Positions 7,668 to 14,929 of a stretch of DNA of 26,624 nucleotides are shown in pieces. The position numbers were made by a program, and so were the translations under genes. The stretch spans positions 1-26,624 of the forward strand of contig CALGVL010000425.1 of assembly GCA_937930165.1 (NCBI GenBank), given 5' to 3'. A model generated the notes under the pieces. That model was not told the DNA's origin. It did no database searches and saw only the letters and a list, made by a program, of their open reading frames with translations. How positions within the stretch are numbered: the first letter of the stretch is position 1; the number at the start of each line of letters is the position of its first letter. This stretch comes from an uncultured Acetobacteraceae bacterium (GTDB lineage Bacteria > Pseudomonadota > Alphaproteobacteria > Acetobacterales > Acetobacteraceae).

Positions 7668-7700
7668 AAGCGCCGCCCCCGGTTCAAGAGGGCGGCGCTT
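7668..7700 (-). terminator. rpmE terminator
   Basis: AAGCGCCGCCC (7668-7678) and GGGCGGCGCTT (7690-7700) form a perfect 11-bp stem with an 11-base loop. It begins 30 bases past the rpmE stop on the minus strand and is followed by TTTCCAATTT. This separates rpmE from the hsp20 leader. Confidence 0.75.
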
Positions 7701-7730
7701 CGATCCGGATCCAGCACGGCCGGGCGGGAT

Positions 7731-7958
7731 TTACTTCCGGCGGAGGCCGATGCCGGCGAACTTCTTGTTGAACTTCGCCACCTGGCCGCCGGTGTCGATG
7801 ATGCGCTGCACACCCGTCCAGGCCGGGTGCGACTTCGGGTCGATGTCGAGGCGCAGCGTGTCGCCCGGCTTCCCGTAGCAGGACCGCGTCTTGAAGGTGG
7901 TCCCGTCGGTCATGACGACGGTGATCTCGTGGTAATCGGGATGGATGTCGGACTTCAT
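7731..7958 (-). CDS. rpmE: 50S ribosomal protein L31 (type lacking the zinc cysteines)
   Basis: A 75-residue protein beginning MKSDIHPDYHEITVVMTDGTTF, with the L31 hallmarks HPDYH and DIDPKSHPAWTG. The C-terminus ends VAKFNKKFAGIGLRRK. Only one cysteine (RSCYGK) is present, so the zinc-binding cysteine set of the C+ form is missing, as is common in Alphaproteobacteria. I chose the ATG at 7958; a longer frame from 8039 adds non-conserved residues. A clear promoter lies upstream (8011-8039) and a terminator downstream. Confidence 0.97.
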   Translation of the reverse strand: MKSDIHPDYHEITVVMTDGTTFKTRSCYGKPGDTLRLDIDPKSHPAWTGVQRIIDTGGQVAKFNKKFAGIGLRRK

Positions 7959-8010
7959 GGCGCGCTCGCGAGGACAGGGCAGCCGATGCCGACCGGCCGC
8001 GGGAAGGGCG

Positions 8011-8039
8011 CGTATAGGGGAAGGGGCCGCCTGCCGCAA
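8011..8039 (-). promoter_or_regulatory. sigma-70-type promoter of rpmE
   Basis: On the minus strand TTGCGG (8034-8039) and TATACG (8011-8016) are separated by exactly 17 bases. The -10 element is 52 bases upstream of the rpmE start. Both hexamers resemble the alphaproteobacterial housekeeping consensus. Confidence 0.6.
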
Positions 8040-8059
8040 CCGGGGTGCCCCTGCGCGGA

Positions 8060-11020
8060 TCAGGCCGCCGCGATGCCGCGCCGCCCGCTCTCGGCCGGGC
8101 TGCCCAGCGCCCGCTCCAGCGCGGCGCCGGTTTCCTCGGCTATGGCCAGCACCGCCGCGCGCAGCGCCAGGGCGTCCGCCGTGGACAGTTTCCGTGCCTC
8201 AGATTGCAGCCGCCGGGCCGCCGTCGCCAGGCGGGGGGCATTGAGGGTCGCGGCCGCCCCGGCCAGGCGGTGCGCCGCCGGGACCACCTCCTCCACCGCA
8301 TCGGCCGCTGCATCCTGCAGCAGGGCCGCGGCCTCTCGGATCTCCCGCAGGAACTCGCCGGCCAGGCTCCGCGCCGCCTGGGGGTCCAGGCCCGGCACGG
8401 CGAGCGGGATCCCGCTGGTGCGGGTCAGCAGCGGCAGGGCGGCGAATTCCCCGCCCGTGGCCGGCCCGGTGCCGGCGGTCAGCCGGTCCAGCGTGGCGAT
8501 CAGCTTGTCCCGCTCGATCGGCTTGGCGAGATGCCCATCCATCCCTGCGGCGCGGCAGGCCTCGACATCCTCGGCGAAGGCGCTGGCAGTGACCGCCAGG
8601 ATCGGCACCCGGCCGGCGGCACCCGGCAGGGCCCGGATCCGCCGCGTCGCCTCCTGCCCGTCCATTCCCGGCATCATCAGATCCATCAGGATGGCATCAT
8701 AGCGCCGGCCGGGCGCCGCCTCGGCCGCCGCCTGCACCGCCTCAGCGCCGTCGGAGACGCAATCCACGCTGTGCCCGGCCGATTCCAGCAGCGCCCGGGC
8801 GACGGCGAGATTGGCGGGCACGTCATCGGCGACCAGGATCCGCAGGCCCGTCCGGGCCGGGGCCGGGGCCGTCGGCTCGGCCGACCGCAACTGCGGCGCC
8901 GCGACTGCCAGCGGCAGTTCCACCCAGAACAGCGCGCCATGGCCTTCCGGCGCGGCGGGATTGTCCTCGCAGCCGATGCGGCCCTGCATCCGCTCCACGA
9001 TATGCGCTGCGATGGCGAGGCCAAGGCCGGCGCCGCCCAGCATCCCGCCGCGATCGAGCTGGACGAAATCAGCGAAGATGGCGGAGCGGGCCTCCGCCGG
9101 CACGCCCGGGCCATTGTCCCGCACCTCGATCCGGACGAGGGGGCGGCCGGAGGCCTCGGCGCCCGGCAGCGGGAAGGCGCGCAACTCCACCTGGCCGCCG
9201 ACGGGGGTGAATTTCACCGCATTGGACAGCAGATTGAGCACCAATTGCCGCAGACGGGTCTGGTCGGCCATGACCAGAGGCGGCAGGCCGCCGTCCAGGA
9301 CGGAGCCGAGCCGGATGCCCTTCGCCGCCGCCGCCGGCTCGGTCAAGGCGATGCAGCTCTCCAGCAGGGCGGGCAGGGCGGTGGTGGCGAGGCGCAGCTC
9401 CAGCCGGCCGGCCTCCACCTTGGCCAAATCGAGCACGTCATTGGCGACGGCGACGAGGTGGCGCCCGGCAGCCTCCAGCGTCTGCGCCCGCTCCCGCTGC
9501 TCGTCGGTGAGGCCGGGATCCTGGGCCAGTGCCTGCGCCAGGCCGAGCACGCTGTTCAGCGGGGTGCGCAGCTCATGGCTCATATGCGCGAGGAAGCGGG
9601 ACTTCGCCTCGGTCGCCGCGGCCGCCGCGTCGCGCGCCGCGGCCAGGTCCGCCATGGCACGCTTCTGCGCGGTGATGTCGGTGCGGATGCCGACCGTCCC
9701 GCCATCCGGCGTGCGCCGCTCCGTCACCAGGATCCAGCGGCCATCGGGCAGCAGCCGCTCCATCGGCGGGTTGTCGCCGCGGTGCCAGGCGCGGACCTCC
9801 GCCACGAAGGCCTCGATGTCCTCGCCTGCCTGCGGGTACTGGCCGCGCTTGGCGCCTTCCCGGATGATGTCGTCGAAATGCGCGCCCGGCACGATGAAGG
9901 GCGCGCTGACGGCGTAGAGGTCGCGGTAACGCTGGTTGCAGATCACCAGCCGGTCCTCGGCATCGAACATGACGAAGCCGTCGGACATGGATTCGATCGC
10001 GCTCTCCAGCAGGGCGCGCGCCCGGGCGCGCTCCGCCTCGGTCCGCTCCCGCTGCCGCAGGGCCGCATTCAGGGCGAGGGCGAGGGCGAAAAGGAACACC
10101 GCGCTGCCGCCGGCCACGATCAGCAGGCGCCGCCGGTCGGCGGACCACTCCGCGAAGGCAGCCGCCGATTCATAGCTGGCGACGACCAGGATGTCCGGAT
10201 AGAGCGTCGCCCGTGCCGCGGCGATCACCGGGCCTTCGGTGAAGCGGCCGCGCATCTCGGTCGCCACGCCCCTGGCTGCATGGATGACCTCGTTGTGCTC
10301 CAGCCGTGTTCCGATGCGGGTTTCGTCATGCGGCAGGCTGGCAAGAAGCTGCCCGTCCGCGCGCTCGACGGAGATGCGCAGCCCCCGGCTCTCGCCGACC
10401 GGCGCCAGCAGGGTGGCGATCAGCGGCACCGGGATCTCCGCCACCGCCAGCAGGTCGCCGGGCCCCGGCAGGGTTATCGGCCGGGCCAGGAGCAGCACCC
10501 ATTCCCCGGTCAGCGGGTTCCGAATGGGCCCAAGGATCGCGACCGCCCCCGGATGCGGCCCGTCCGGGTCATCACCGGGCGCGATTGGCAGGGCGCGGTC
10601 GCGGGAGGCGGGCAGGGCGGCGGCCCAGGGATGCCCGTCCGGCCGCAGCAGGAGCAGGTCGCGGAAGTTGAAATTCTGGAAATTCAGGTCCTGCAGCACC
10701 CGGCTCGCCGTGGCGCTGTCGACCCGGCCGTCACGCGCCAGAGGGATGAGGACCGGCGGCAGCCCGGCCAGCACCCCGTCCACTGAGAGGAAATGCCGGT
10801 TCAGGGTGCCTTCCACCACCCGCGCCATGCGCTGCACCGTATCCGTCGCGGCGGCATGGGCGGTGCGGCGCATGCGCTCCAGCAACAGGCCGGTGCCAAC
10901 CGCCAGCCCCAGCAGCAGCAGGGCCGTCGAAAGGGTGATCGCGTGGCGGAGGCGACGCGCCTGCACCGCTACCCGCCCCGCGCCTGGAGGCCGAAGGGGA
11001 GCGTGCCGAAGCGGTTCCAT
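8060..11020 (-). CDS. hybrid sensor histidine kinase (periplasmic sensor, PAS, HisKA, HATPase, REC, Hpt)
   Basis: A 986-residue inner-membrane signalling protein. TM1 is at about 27-48, a periplasmic dCACHE/CHASE-like domain at 50-295, and TM2 at about 298-320. A PAS-7-type domain follows at about 338-450 (SDGFVMFDAEDRLVICNQRY). HisKA carries His482 in MSHELRTPLN. The ATPase boxes are NLLSNAVKF (N600), DNGPGV (635-640) and GGAGLGLAI (662-670). A receiver domain shows ADD (731-733), Asp780 (ILMDLMMPGMDG) and Lys833. The C-terminal Hpt has His917 (AAHRLAGAAATL). The H-D-H chain is complete, so a separate response regulator elsewhere is expected. The ATG at 11020 overlaps the TRAP gene by 52 bases; a GTG at 10966, 2 bases past that gene's stop, is an alternative start. 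Confidence 0.93.
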   Translation of the reverse strand: MEPLRHAPLRPPGAGRVAVQARRLRHAITLSTALLLLGLAVGTGLLLERMRRTAHAAATDTVQRMARVVEGTLNRHFLSVDGVLAGLPPVLIPLARDGRVDSATASRVLQDLNFQNFNFRDLLLLRPDGHPWAAALPASRDRALPIAPGDDPDGPHPGAVAILGPIRNPLTGEWVLLLARPITLPGPGDLLAVAEIPVPLIATLLAPVGESRGLRISVERADGQLLASLPHDETRIGTRLEHNEVIHAARGVATEMRGRFTEGPVIAAARATLYPDILVVASYESAAAFAEWSADRRRLLIVAGGSAVFLFALALALNAALRQRERTEAERARARALLESAIESMSDGFVMFDAEDRLVICNQRYRDLYAVSAPFIVPGAHFDDIIREGAKRGQYPQAGEDIEAFVAEVRAWHRGDNPPMERLLPDGRWILVTERRTPDGGTVGIRTDITAQKRAMADLAAARDAAAAATEAKSRFLAHMSHELRTPLNSVLGLAQALAQDPGLTDEQRERAQTLEAAGRHLVAVANDVLDLAKVEAGRLELRLATTALPALLESCIALTEPAAAAKGIRLGSVLDGGLPPLVMADQTRLRQLVLNLLSNAVKFTPVGGQVELRAFPLPGAEASGRPLVRIEVRDNGPGVPAEARSAIFADFVQLDRGGMLGGAGLGLAIAAHIVERMQGRIGCEDNPAAPEGHGALFWVELPLAVAAPQLRSAEPTAPAPARTGLRILVADDVPANLAVARALLESAGHSVDCVSDGAEAVQAAAEAAPGRRYDAILMDLMMPGMDGQEATRRIRALPGAAGRVPILAVTASAFAEDVEACRAAGMDGHLAKPIERDKLIATLDRLTAGTGPATGGEFAALPLLTRTSGIPLAVPGLDPQAARSLAGEFLREIREAAALLQDAAADAVEEVVPAAHRLAGAAATLNAPRLATAARRLQSEARKLSTADALALRAAVLAIAEETGAALERALGSPAESGRRGIAAA

Positions 11021-12054
11021 GCCTCGGCGCAGTCCGGGCCGCAGCGCCGCATCCAGCTCGGCAGGACGATGGCGCGCAGCAGCCGCATGCGATGGGCCTC
11101 GTCCTGCCAGCGCTCCTCGACCACGACCATGCGGCCGCGCCGGCCCTCGCGGCAGCCGGGCCGCCCGGCATTGCAGGCCAGTCCCTCCTCCGCGTCCCGG
11201 CTGGCAACCTGCCAGATCTCGGCTTCCAGTTCCTGCAGCCCGGCCCGCAGCTGATCTCGGACCCTCTCCGGCAGTGCGGCCCAGGCGGCCTGGTTGGCCC
11301 CGAAGATGGACACGCCCCAGCTGATCGCCAGCGGCGAGGTGTGGGTGGTCACCTCATGCAGCCCGATGACGTTGCCGGAGAGGGCGGCGGTGATCACGCA
11401 ATCCACCACATCCCTGCGGATGGCGGGAATGATGGCGGCAAAGGGGATGACGACCGGGGTGCCGCCGAGCCCGGCGACCAGCTCCGATTGGGCGACCGAG
11501 GAGGTCCGCACCCGCCGCCCCGCCAGGTCGCTGAGGCCGGAGAAGGGCCTGCGGCAGAACACCACCTGCGGCGGATAGGTGTAGACGGCCAGCAGCTCGA
11601 CCCCGTAGCGGTCCCGCAGCAGGCCTTCCAGCCGCGGCCGCCAGAGCTCCACGGTCCGGCGCAGCGCGGCGATGTCCGGGTTCAGGATCGGCAAGTCGAT
11701 TGCGTTGAGCTCCGGGTCGTCCGCGGCGGCCATCCCGAGCAGCACATGGCCGAAGGGAATGACTCCGAGCCTGATGAGCTGCAGCATCTCCTGCCCGCGG
11801 ATGCCGCTGCGGTCGAAGGGGGCGATCTCCGCGCGGACCCGGCCGCCGGTCAGCTCCGGCACCCGTCGGGACCAGAAGGGTTCCTCATGGCGCACATACT
11901 GGCTGAGATCGGCCAGGCCACCCGCGATCTTCAGCCGGATGACCGCCTCCTCCGCGCGGGCGGGGAGGGCCGCGCCGGCCAGGACCATGACCAGCAGGAC
12001 CGCCGCGGCGCGAAGGAGGCGTTCGGCGGCGCGGTACGGCGATCGGCGGGACAC
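10969..12054 (-). CDS. TRAP-type (DctP family) periplasmic substrate-binding protein with cysteine-containing C-terminal tail
   Basis: A 361-residue exported protein. I chose the GTG at 12054 because GAGGAG lies 8-9 bases upstream and the frame gives a signal peptide (hydrophobic 16-30, cleavage after ALPARA, about residue 34). The upstream ATG at 12183 would add 43 unlikely residues. DctP features are RLKIAGGLADLSQY, GGRVRAEIAPF, FSGLSDLAGRRVRTSS (the substrate-arginine region) and GGTPVVIPFAAIIPAI. After about residue 300 there is a tail with four cysteines (CNAGRPGC, CGPDC) that I do not recognise as standard. No TRAP permease genes (dctQ/dctM) are nearby; the gene overlaps the histidine kinase gene instead. 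It probably binds a small acid and informs the kinase (inference). Confidence 0.85.
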   Translation of the reverse strand: MSRRSPYRAAERLLRAAAVLLVMVLAGAALPARAEEAVIRLKIAGGLADLSQYVRHEEPFWSRRVPELTGGRVRAEIAPFDRSGIRGQEMLQLIRLGVIPFGHVLLGMAAADDPELNAIDLPILNPDIAALRRTVELWRPRLEGLLRDRYGVELLAVYTYPPQVVFCRRPFSGLSDLAGRRVRTSSVAQSELVAGLGGTPVVIPFAAIIPAIRRDVVDCVITAALSGNVIGLHEVTTHTSPLAISWGVSIFGANQAAWAALPERVRDQLRAGLQELEAEIWQVASRDAEEGLACNAGRPGCREGRRGRMVVVEERWQDEAHRMRLLRAIVLPSWMRRCGPDCAEAWNRFGTLPFGLQARGG

Positions 12055-12163
12055 GGCATCTGCTCCTCGCAGCCTGGGTGGTATCGGCAGGCGCTGGTAG
12101 TCGCTGGAAGTATCACAACTTTGCGTTGAGCAGAGCATATTACAACGCTGCGACTGACGTGGT

Positions 12164-12238
12164 GCTCCGATCATCGGGCGCATGTTCGCGCGGCTGGTTC
12201 AAACCTCCGCGCCCTGCGGCGCTCCGGTCATCGGGCGC
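12164..12238. repeat. 18-bp imperfect direct repeat between modC and the TRAP-protein gene
   Basis: GCTCCGATCATCGGGCGC (12164-12181) recurs at 12221-12238 with one mismatch (A to G), with start points 57 bases apart. The second copy ends 3 bases from the modC stop. Between them is a small stem GCGCC-CTGC-GGCGC (12209-12222), which may help end modC transcripts, and the palindrome GGTTCAAACC. The function is unknown. Confidence 0.6.
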
Positions 12239-12240
12239 GT

Positions 12241-13350
12241 TCATGCAGGTCCGCCATGGTCGAAGGCAATGGACTTCACCAGCGCCCACACCGGCTGGCC
12301 GGGTGCCAGGCCGAGCGTGCCGACCGCATCGCGCGTCAGCCGCGCCAGCACGGGGGTGGGGCCGAGGCGCAGGCGCAGCAGGACCTCATGCGGGCTGAAG
12401 GGGGCGGGGGCAACGCCCTCCACCACCGCGGGCAGGACGTTGTGGGTCGCCAGCCCTTCCGGGGGCGCGGTGGCCAGCGACACGTCGCGGGCGCGCAGCC
12501 GGAGCCGGAGCGTGCTGCCCACCGGCTCCGGCCGCAGCGTCACCAGCAGGCTGCCGCCGGCGAAGTCCAGGCGGGTGAGGCCGCGGCCCGGATCATGCGC
12601 CGCCACGAGGCAGCGCAGCACCACCCCGGCATCCCGGCGCCCGGCAAGCAGGGTCAGGCCGGGCTCCGCCGTCAGCGCCTCCGGCGGCCCGGCGGCCAGC
12701 ACCCGGCCGCCCTCCAGCAGCACCAGGGTATCGGCCAGCCGGTCCACCTCCTCCAGCGCATGGGTGACGTGGAGGATGGGCACCCGGAAGGCATCCCGCA
12801 CGCGCTCGATCAGCGGCAGGATCTCCGCCCGGCGCGGCACGTCCAGCGAGGCCAGCGGCTCGTCCATCAGCAGCAGGCGCGGCCGGGAGAGCAGGGCGCG
12901 GCCGAGCGCCACCCGCTGCCGCTCCCCGCCCGAGAGCCCGGCGGGGCGGCGGGCCAGCAGGCGGCCGAGGCCGAGCAGCGCCACCACCTCCTCGAAACTT
13001 GGACCTTCGGCCTCGCGCGGGGCACGACGGAGCCCGTAGCGCAGGTTGCCCTCCACCGAGAGATGCGGGAACAGCCGCGCATCCTGGAACACCACGCCGC
13101 AGCGGCGCCGCTCCGCCGGGATGAAGATGCGGGCTGCGGTGTCGGTCAGCACTTGCCCGTCCAGCGCCACCCGGCCGGATTGCGGGCGCAGCAACCCGGC
13201 AATGGCGGAAAGAATGGTGGACTTGCCGCAGCCGGAGGGACCGAACAGCACGGTGACGCCGGGCGTCGGCCCGCGGAAGGCGACATCCAGCGAGAAGCCC
13301 TCGCCATCGCGCGTGGCGGGCCAGGCGTGGCGCAGCGTGACCTCCAGCAT
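12241..13350 (-). CDS. modC: molybdate ABC transporter ATP-binding protein ModC
   Basis: A 369-residue ATPase that powers molybdate import at the inner membrane. Walker A GPSGCGKST is at 37-45, the Q-loop VVFQDARLF near 87-94, signature LSGGERQ at 139-145, Walker B LLLMDEP at 159-165 and the H-loop histidine at about 197. The last 75 residues (NVLPAVVEGV ... GLAPGQPVWALVKSIAFD) are a TOBE/mop oxyanion-binding domain, which separates ModC from other importers. The start shares one base with the modB stop (TGATG), so translation is coupled. Confidence 0.95.
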   Translation of the reverse strand: MLEVTLRHAWPATRDGEGFSLDVAFRGPTPGVTVLFGPSGCGKSTILSAIAGLLRPQSGRVALDGQVLTDTAARIFIPAERRRCGVVFQDARLFPHLSVEGNLRYGLRRAPREAEGPSFEEVVALLGLGRLLARRPAGLSGGERQRVALGRALLSRPRLLLMDEPLASLDVPRRAEILPLIERVRDAFRVPILHVTHALEEVDRLADTLVLLEGGRVLAAGPPEALTAEPGLTLLAGRRDAGVVLRCLVAAHDPGRGLTRLDFAGGSLLVTLRPEPVGSTLRLRLRARDVSLATAPPEGLATHNVLPAVVEGVAPAPFSPHEVLLRLRLGPTPVLARLTRDAVGTLGLAPGQPVWALVKSIAFDHGGPA

Positions 13351-14039
13351 CAGGAGCGGCCGAGCAGCCGGCGCAGATGCCGCGCCACCAGTTCTGCCAG
13401 CAGCAGCCCGGCCACCGCCATGGTGAAGGAGATGGCGGCGAGCCGCGCCGCAGTGCCCTCGCCGCCCGGCGTCTGGGTGGCGGCGTAGATGGCCAGGGGC
13501 AGGGTCTGGGTTTCGCCGGGGATGTTGGAGGCGAAGGTGATGATGGCGCCGAACTCGCCGAGGCCCGCGGCGAAGGCGATGATGGCGCCGGAGAGGATGC
13601 CCGGTGCGATCAGCGGCAGGGTAACGGTGAAGAAGCGGTCGAAGGGCCCGGCGCCGAGGCTGCGCGCCGCCGCCTCCAGCCCCGGATCCACGCCCTCCAG
13701 GGAAAGGCGCACGGCGCGGACGATCAGGGGGAAGGTCATCACCGCGGTCGCCAGCGCCGCTCCGGCGGTGGTGAAGACAAGGCGGATGCCGAACCAGTCA
13801 TGCAGCGGCCGGCCGATCGGCCCCTGCACGCCGAAGAGGATCAGCAGCCCCCAGCCGACCACGACGGGCGGGATGACCAGTGGCAGGTGCACCACTGCAT
13901 CCAGCAGCGGCCTCCCGAGAAAGCGGCGACGGGAGAGCAGCCAGGCGACCGCTACCGCGAGGGGTAGGGAGAAGGCGACGCTGCGCAGCGCCACCGAGAG
14001 GCTGAGCCGCACCGCCTGCCATTCCTCCGGCGTCAGCAT
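13350..14039 (-). CDS. modB: molybdate ABC transporter permease ModB
   Basis: A 229-residue inner-membrane channel subunit with about five or six hydrophobic segments. The cytoplasmic coupling loop (EAA motif) is seen at LEAAARSLGAGPFDRFFTVTLP, about 123-144. Conserved ModB stretches are VVHLPLVIPPVVVGWGLL and GLGEFGAIITFASNIPGET. The length matches the family. The ATG at 14039 overlaps the modA stop (14039-14041) by one base and the modB stop overlaps the modC start, giving a compact modABC unit. Confidence 0.95.
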   Translation of the reverse strand: MLTPEEWQAVRLSLSVALRSVAFSLPLAVAVAWLLSRRRFLGRPLLDAVVHLPLVIPPVVVGWGLLILFGVQGPIGRPLHDWFGIRLVFTTAGAALATAVMTFPLIVRAVRLSLEGVDPGLEAAARSLGAGPFDRFFTVTLPLIAPGILSGAIIAFAAGLGEFGAIITFASNIPGETQTLPLAIYAATQTPGGEGTAARLAAISFTMAVAGLLLAELVARHLRRLLGRS

Positions 14040-14809
14040 CAGCCCCGCACTGTGAAGCCGAGGTCCCGCCAGACCGGCGCGGCCTCCGGCCCCGCCAGGA
14101 AGCGGAGCAGGTCATGGGCGGCCGGATCGGCGCGGCGGGTGAGGGCGAAGGGATGGGTGACGGGAGTGTGGCTTTCCGGTGGGAAGGTGCCGGCGATGCG
14201 CACCCTGCGGGAGGCCGCAGCATCCGTGGCATAGACGATGCCGAGTGGCGCCTCCCCCCGCTCCACCAGCAGCAGGGCAGCGCGGACATTGTCGGCCCGC
14301 GCCAGGCGCGGCGCCAGCTTGTTCCAGATGCCCAGCCAGGTCAGGGCCTGCTGCGCGTAGCGGCCGGCCGGGACATGCGCCGGGTCGCCGGTGGCGAGCC
14401 GCCCATCCGGCCCGAGCAGCGCCAGGAGGTCCACGCCCTTGGCCAGATCGACCTGCAACGGGCGATCCGCCGGCGTCACCAGGACCAGGGTATTGCCCAG
14501 CAGGTCCTGGCGCGTCTCTGGCCGGATCAGCCCGCGTTGGGCGAGGTAGTCCATCCACGCCTCATCGGCGGAGGCGAAGAGATCGGCCGGTGCCCCCTGC
14601 TCGATCTGCCGGGCGAGGGCGGAGGAGGCGGCGAAGGAAAGCCTGAGCGCCCGCCCCCCACGCTGGCGCCAGAGCGGATCCAGCGCGCGCAGCCCGTCCT
14701 GCAGGCTGGCGGCGGCAAAGACCGTGAGCGGGGCATCCTGCGCCAAGGCCGGGCTGACCGTCAGGATGCCGCTGGCCAGGGCGAGCAGGCGCCGTCGGCG
14801 GAGATGCAT
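14039..14809 (-). CDS. modA: molybdate ABC transporter substrate-binding protein ModA
   Basis: A 256-residue periplasmic protein that binds molybdate for ModBC. From the ATG at 14809 it has a compact signal peptide (MHLRRRRLLALASGILTVSPALAQ). Typical ModA blocks are LTVFAAASLQDGLRAL, LSFAASSALARQIEQGAPADLF and FASADEAWMDYL, with oxyanion-binding serines in the AAASL and SSALA turns. GIVYATDAAASRRVRI and AHDLLRFLAGPEA end the protein. Upstream in-frame ATGs at 14833 and 14854 are possible. Both 14809 and 14833 lie inside the arms of a perfect 12-bp inverted repeat, so initiation may be regulated by RNA structure. Confidence 0.93.
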   Translation of the reverse strand: MHLRRRRLLALASGILTVSPALAQDAPLTVFAAASLQDGLRALDPLWRQRGGRALRLSFAASSALARQIEQGAPADLFASADEAWMDYLAQRGLIRPETRQDLLGNTLVLVTPADRPLQVDLAKGVDLLALLGPDGRLATGDPAHVPAGRYAQQALTWLGIWNKLAPRLARADNVRAALLLVERGEAPLGIVYATDAAASRRVRIAGTFPPESHTPVTHPFALTRRADPAAHDLLRFLAGPEAAPVWRDLGFTVRG

Positions 14810-14843
14810 GGGGCGCCATTCCCGGATGGACATGGCGCCCCAT
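14808..14843 (-). promoter_or_regulatory. perfect 12-bp inverted repeat covering both candidate modA start codons
   Basis: ATGGGGCGCCAT (14808-14819) and ATGGCGCCCCAT (14832-14843) are exact reverse complements around a 12-base spacer. In the minus-strand mRNA the left arm contains GGGG plus the AUG at 14833 and the right arm contains the AUG at 14809. The predicted stem is very stable and would hide both starts. It does not resemble the TATA-rich ModE-type operator. Confidence 0.7.
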
Positions 14844-14929
14844 AGCCCTGCCATGCCGGGACCGGCAAGGCTGGCCGGATGCCCCGATCCGAGGCGACCA
14901 CACGCGCTTTCGAAATCGCCCTGGCTGAA

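Noticed and set aside
8045..10786. Very long open frame (913 codons) opposite the histidine kinase gene
   Set aside because: It is antisense to a protein with a full set of kinase motifs, is Arg/Gly/Gln-rich without recognisable domains, and is explained by high GC content reducing stop codons.
12055..12183. Longer start for the TRAP-type protein at the ATG at 12183
   Set aside because: It adds 43 residues before a normal signal peptide, while the GTG at 12054 has a GAGGAG ribosome site at good spacing.
14844..14929. ModE-type operator or Moco riboswitch upstream of modA
   Set aside because: No TATA-rich ModE-like dyad and too little leader for a Moco riboswitch; only the hairpin at the start codons and a small CCGGC/GCCGG stem are seen.
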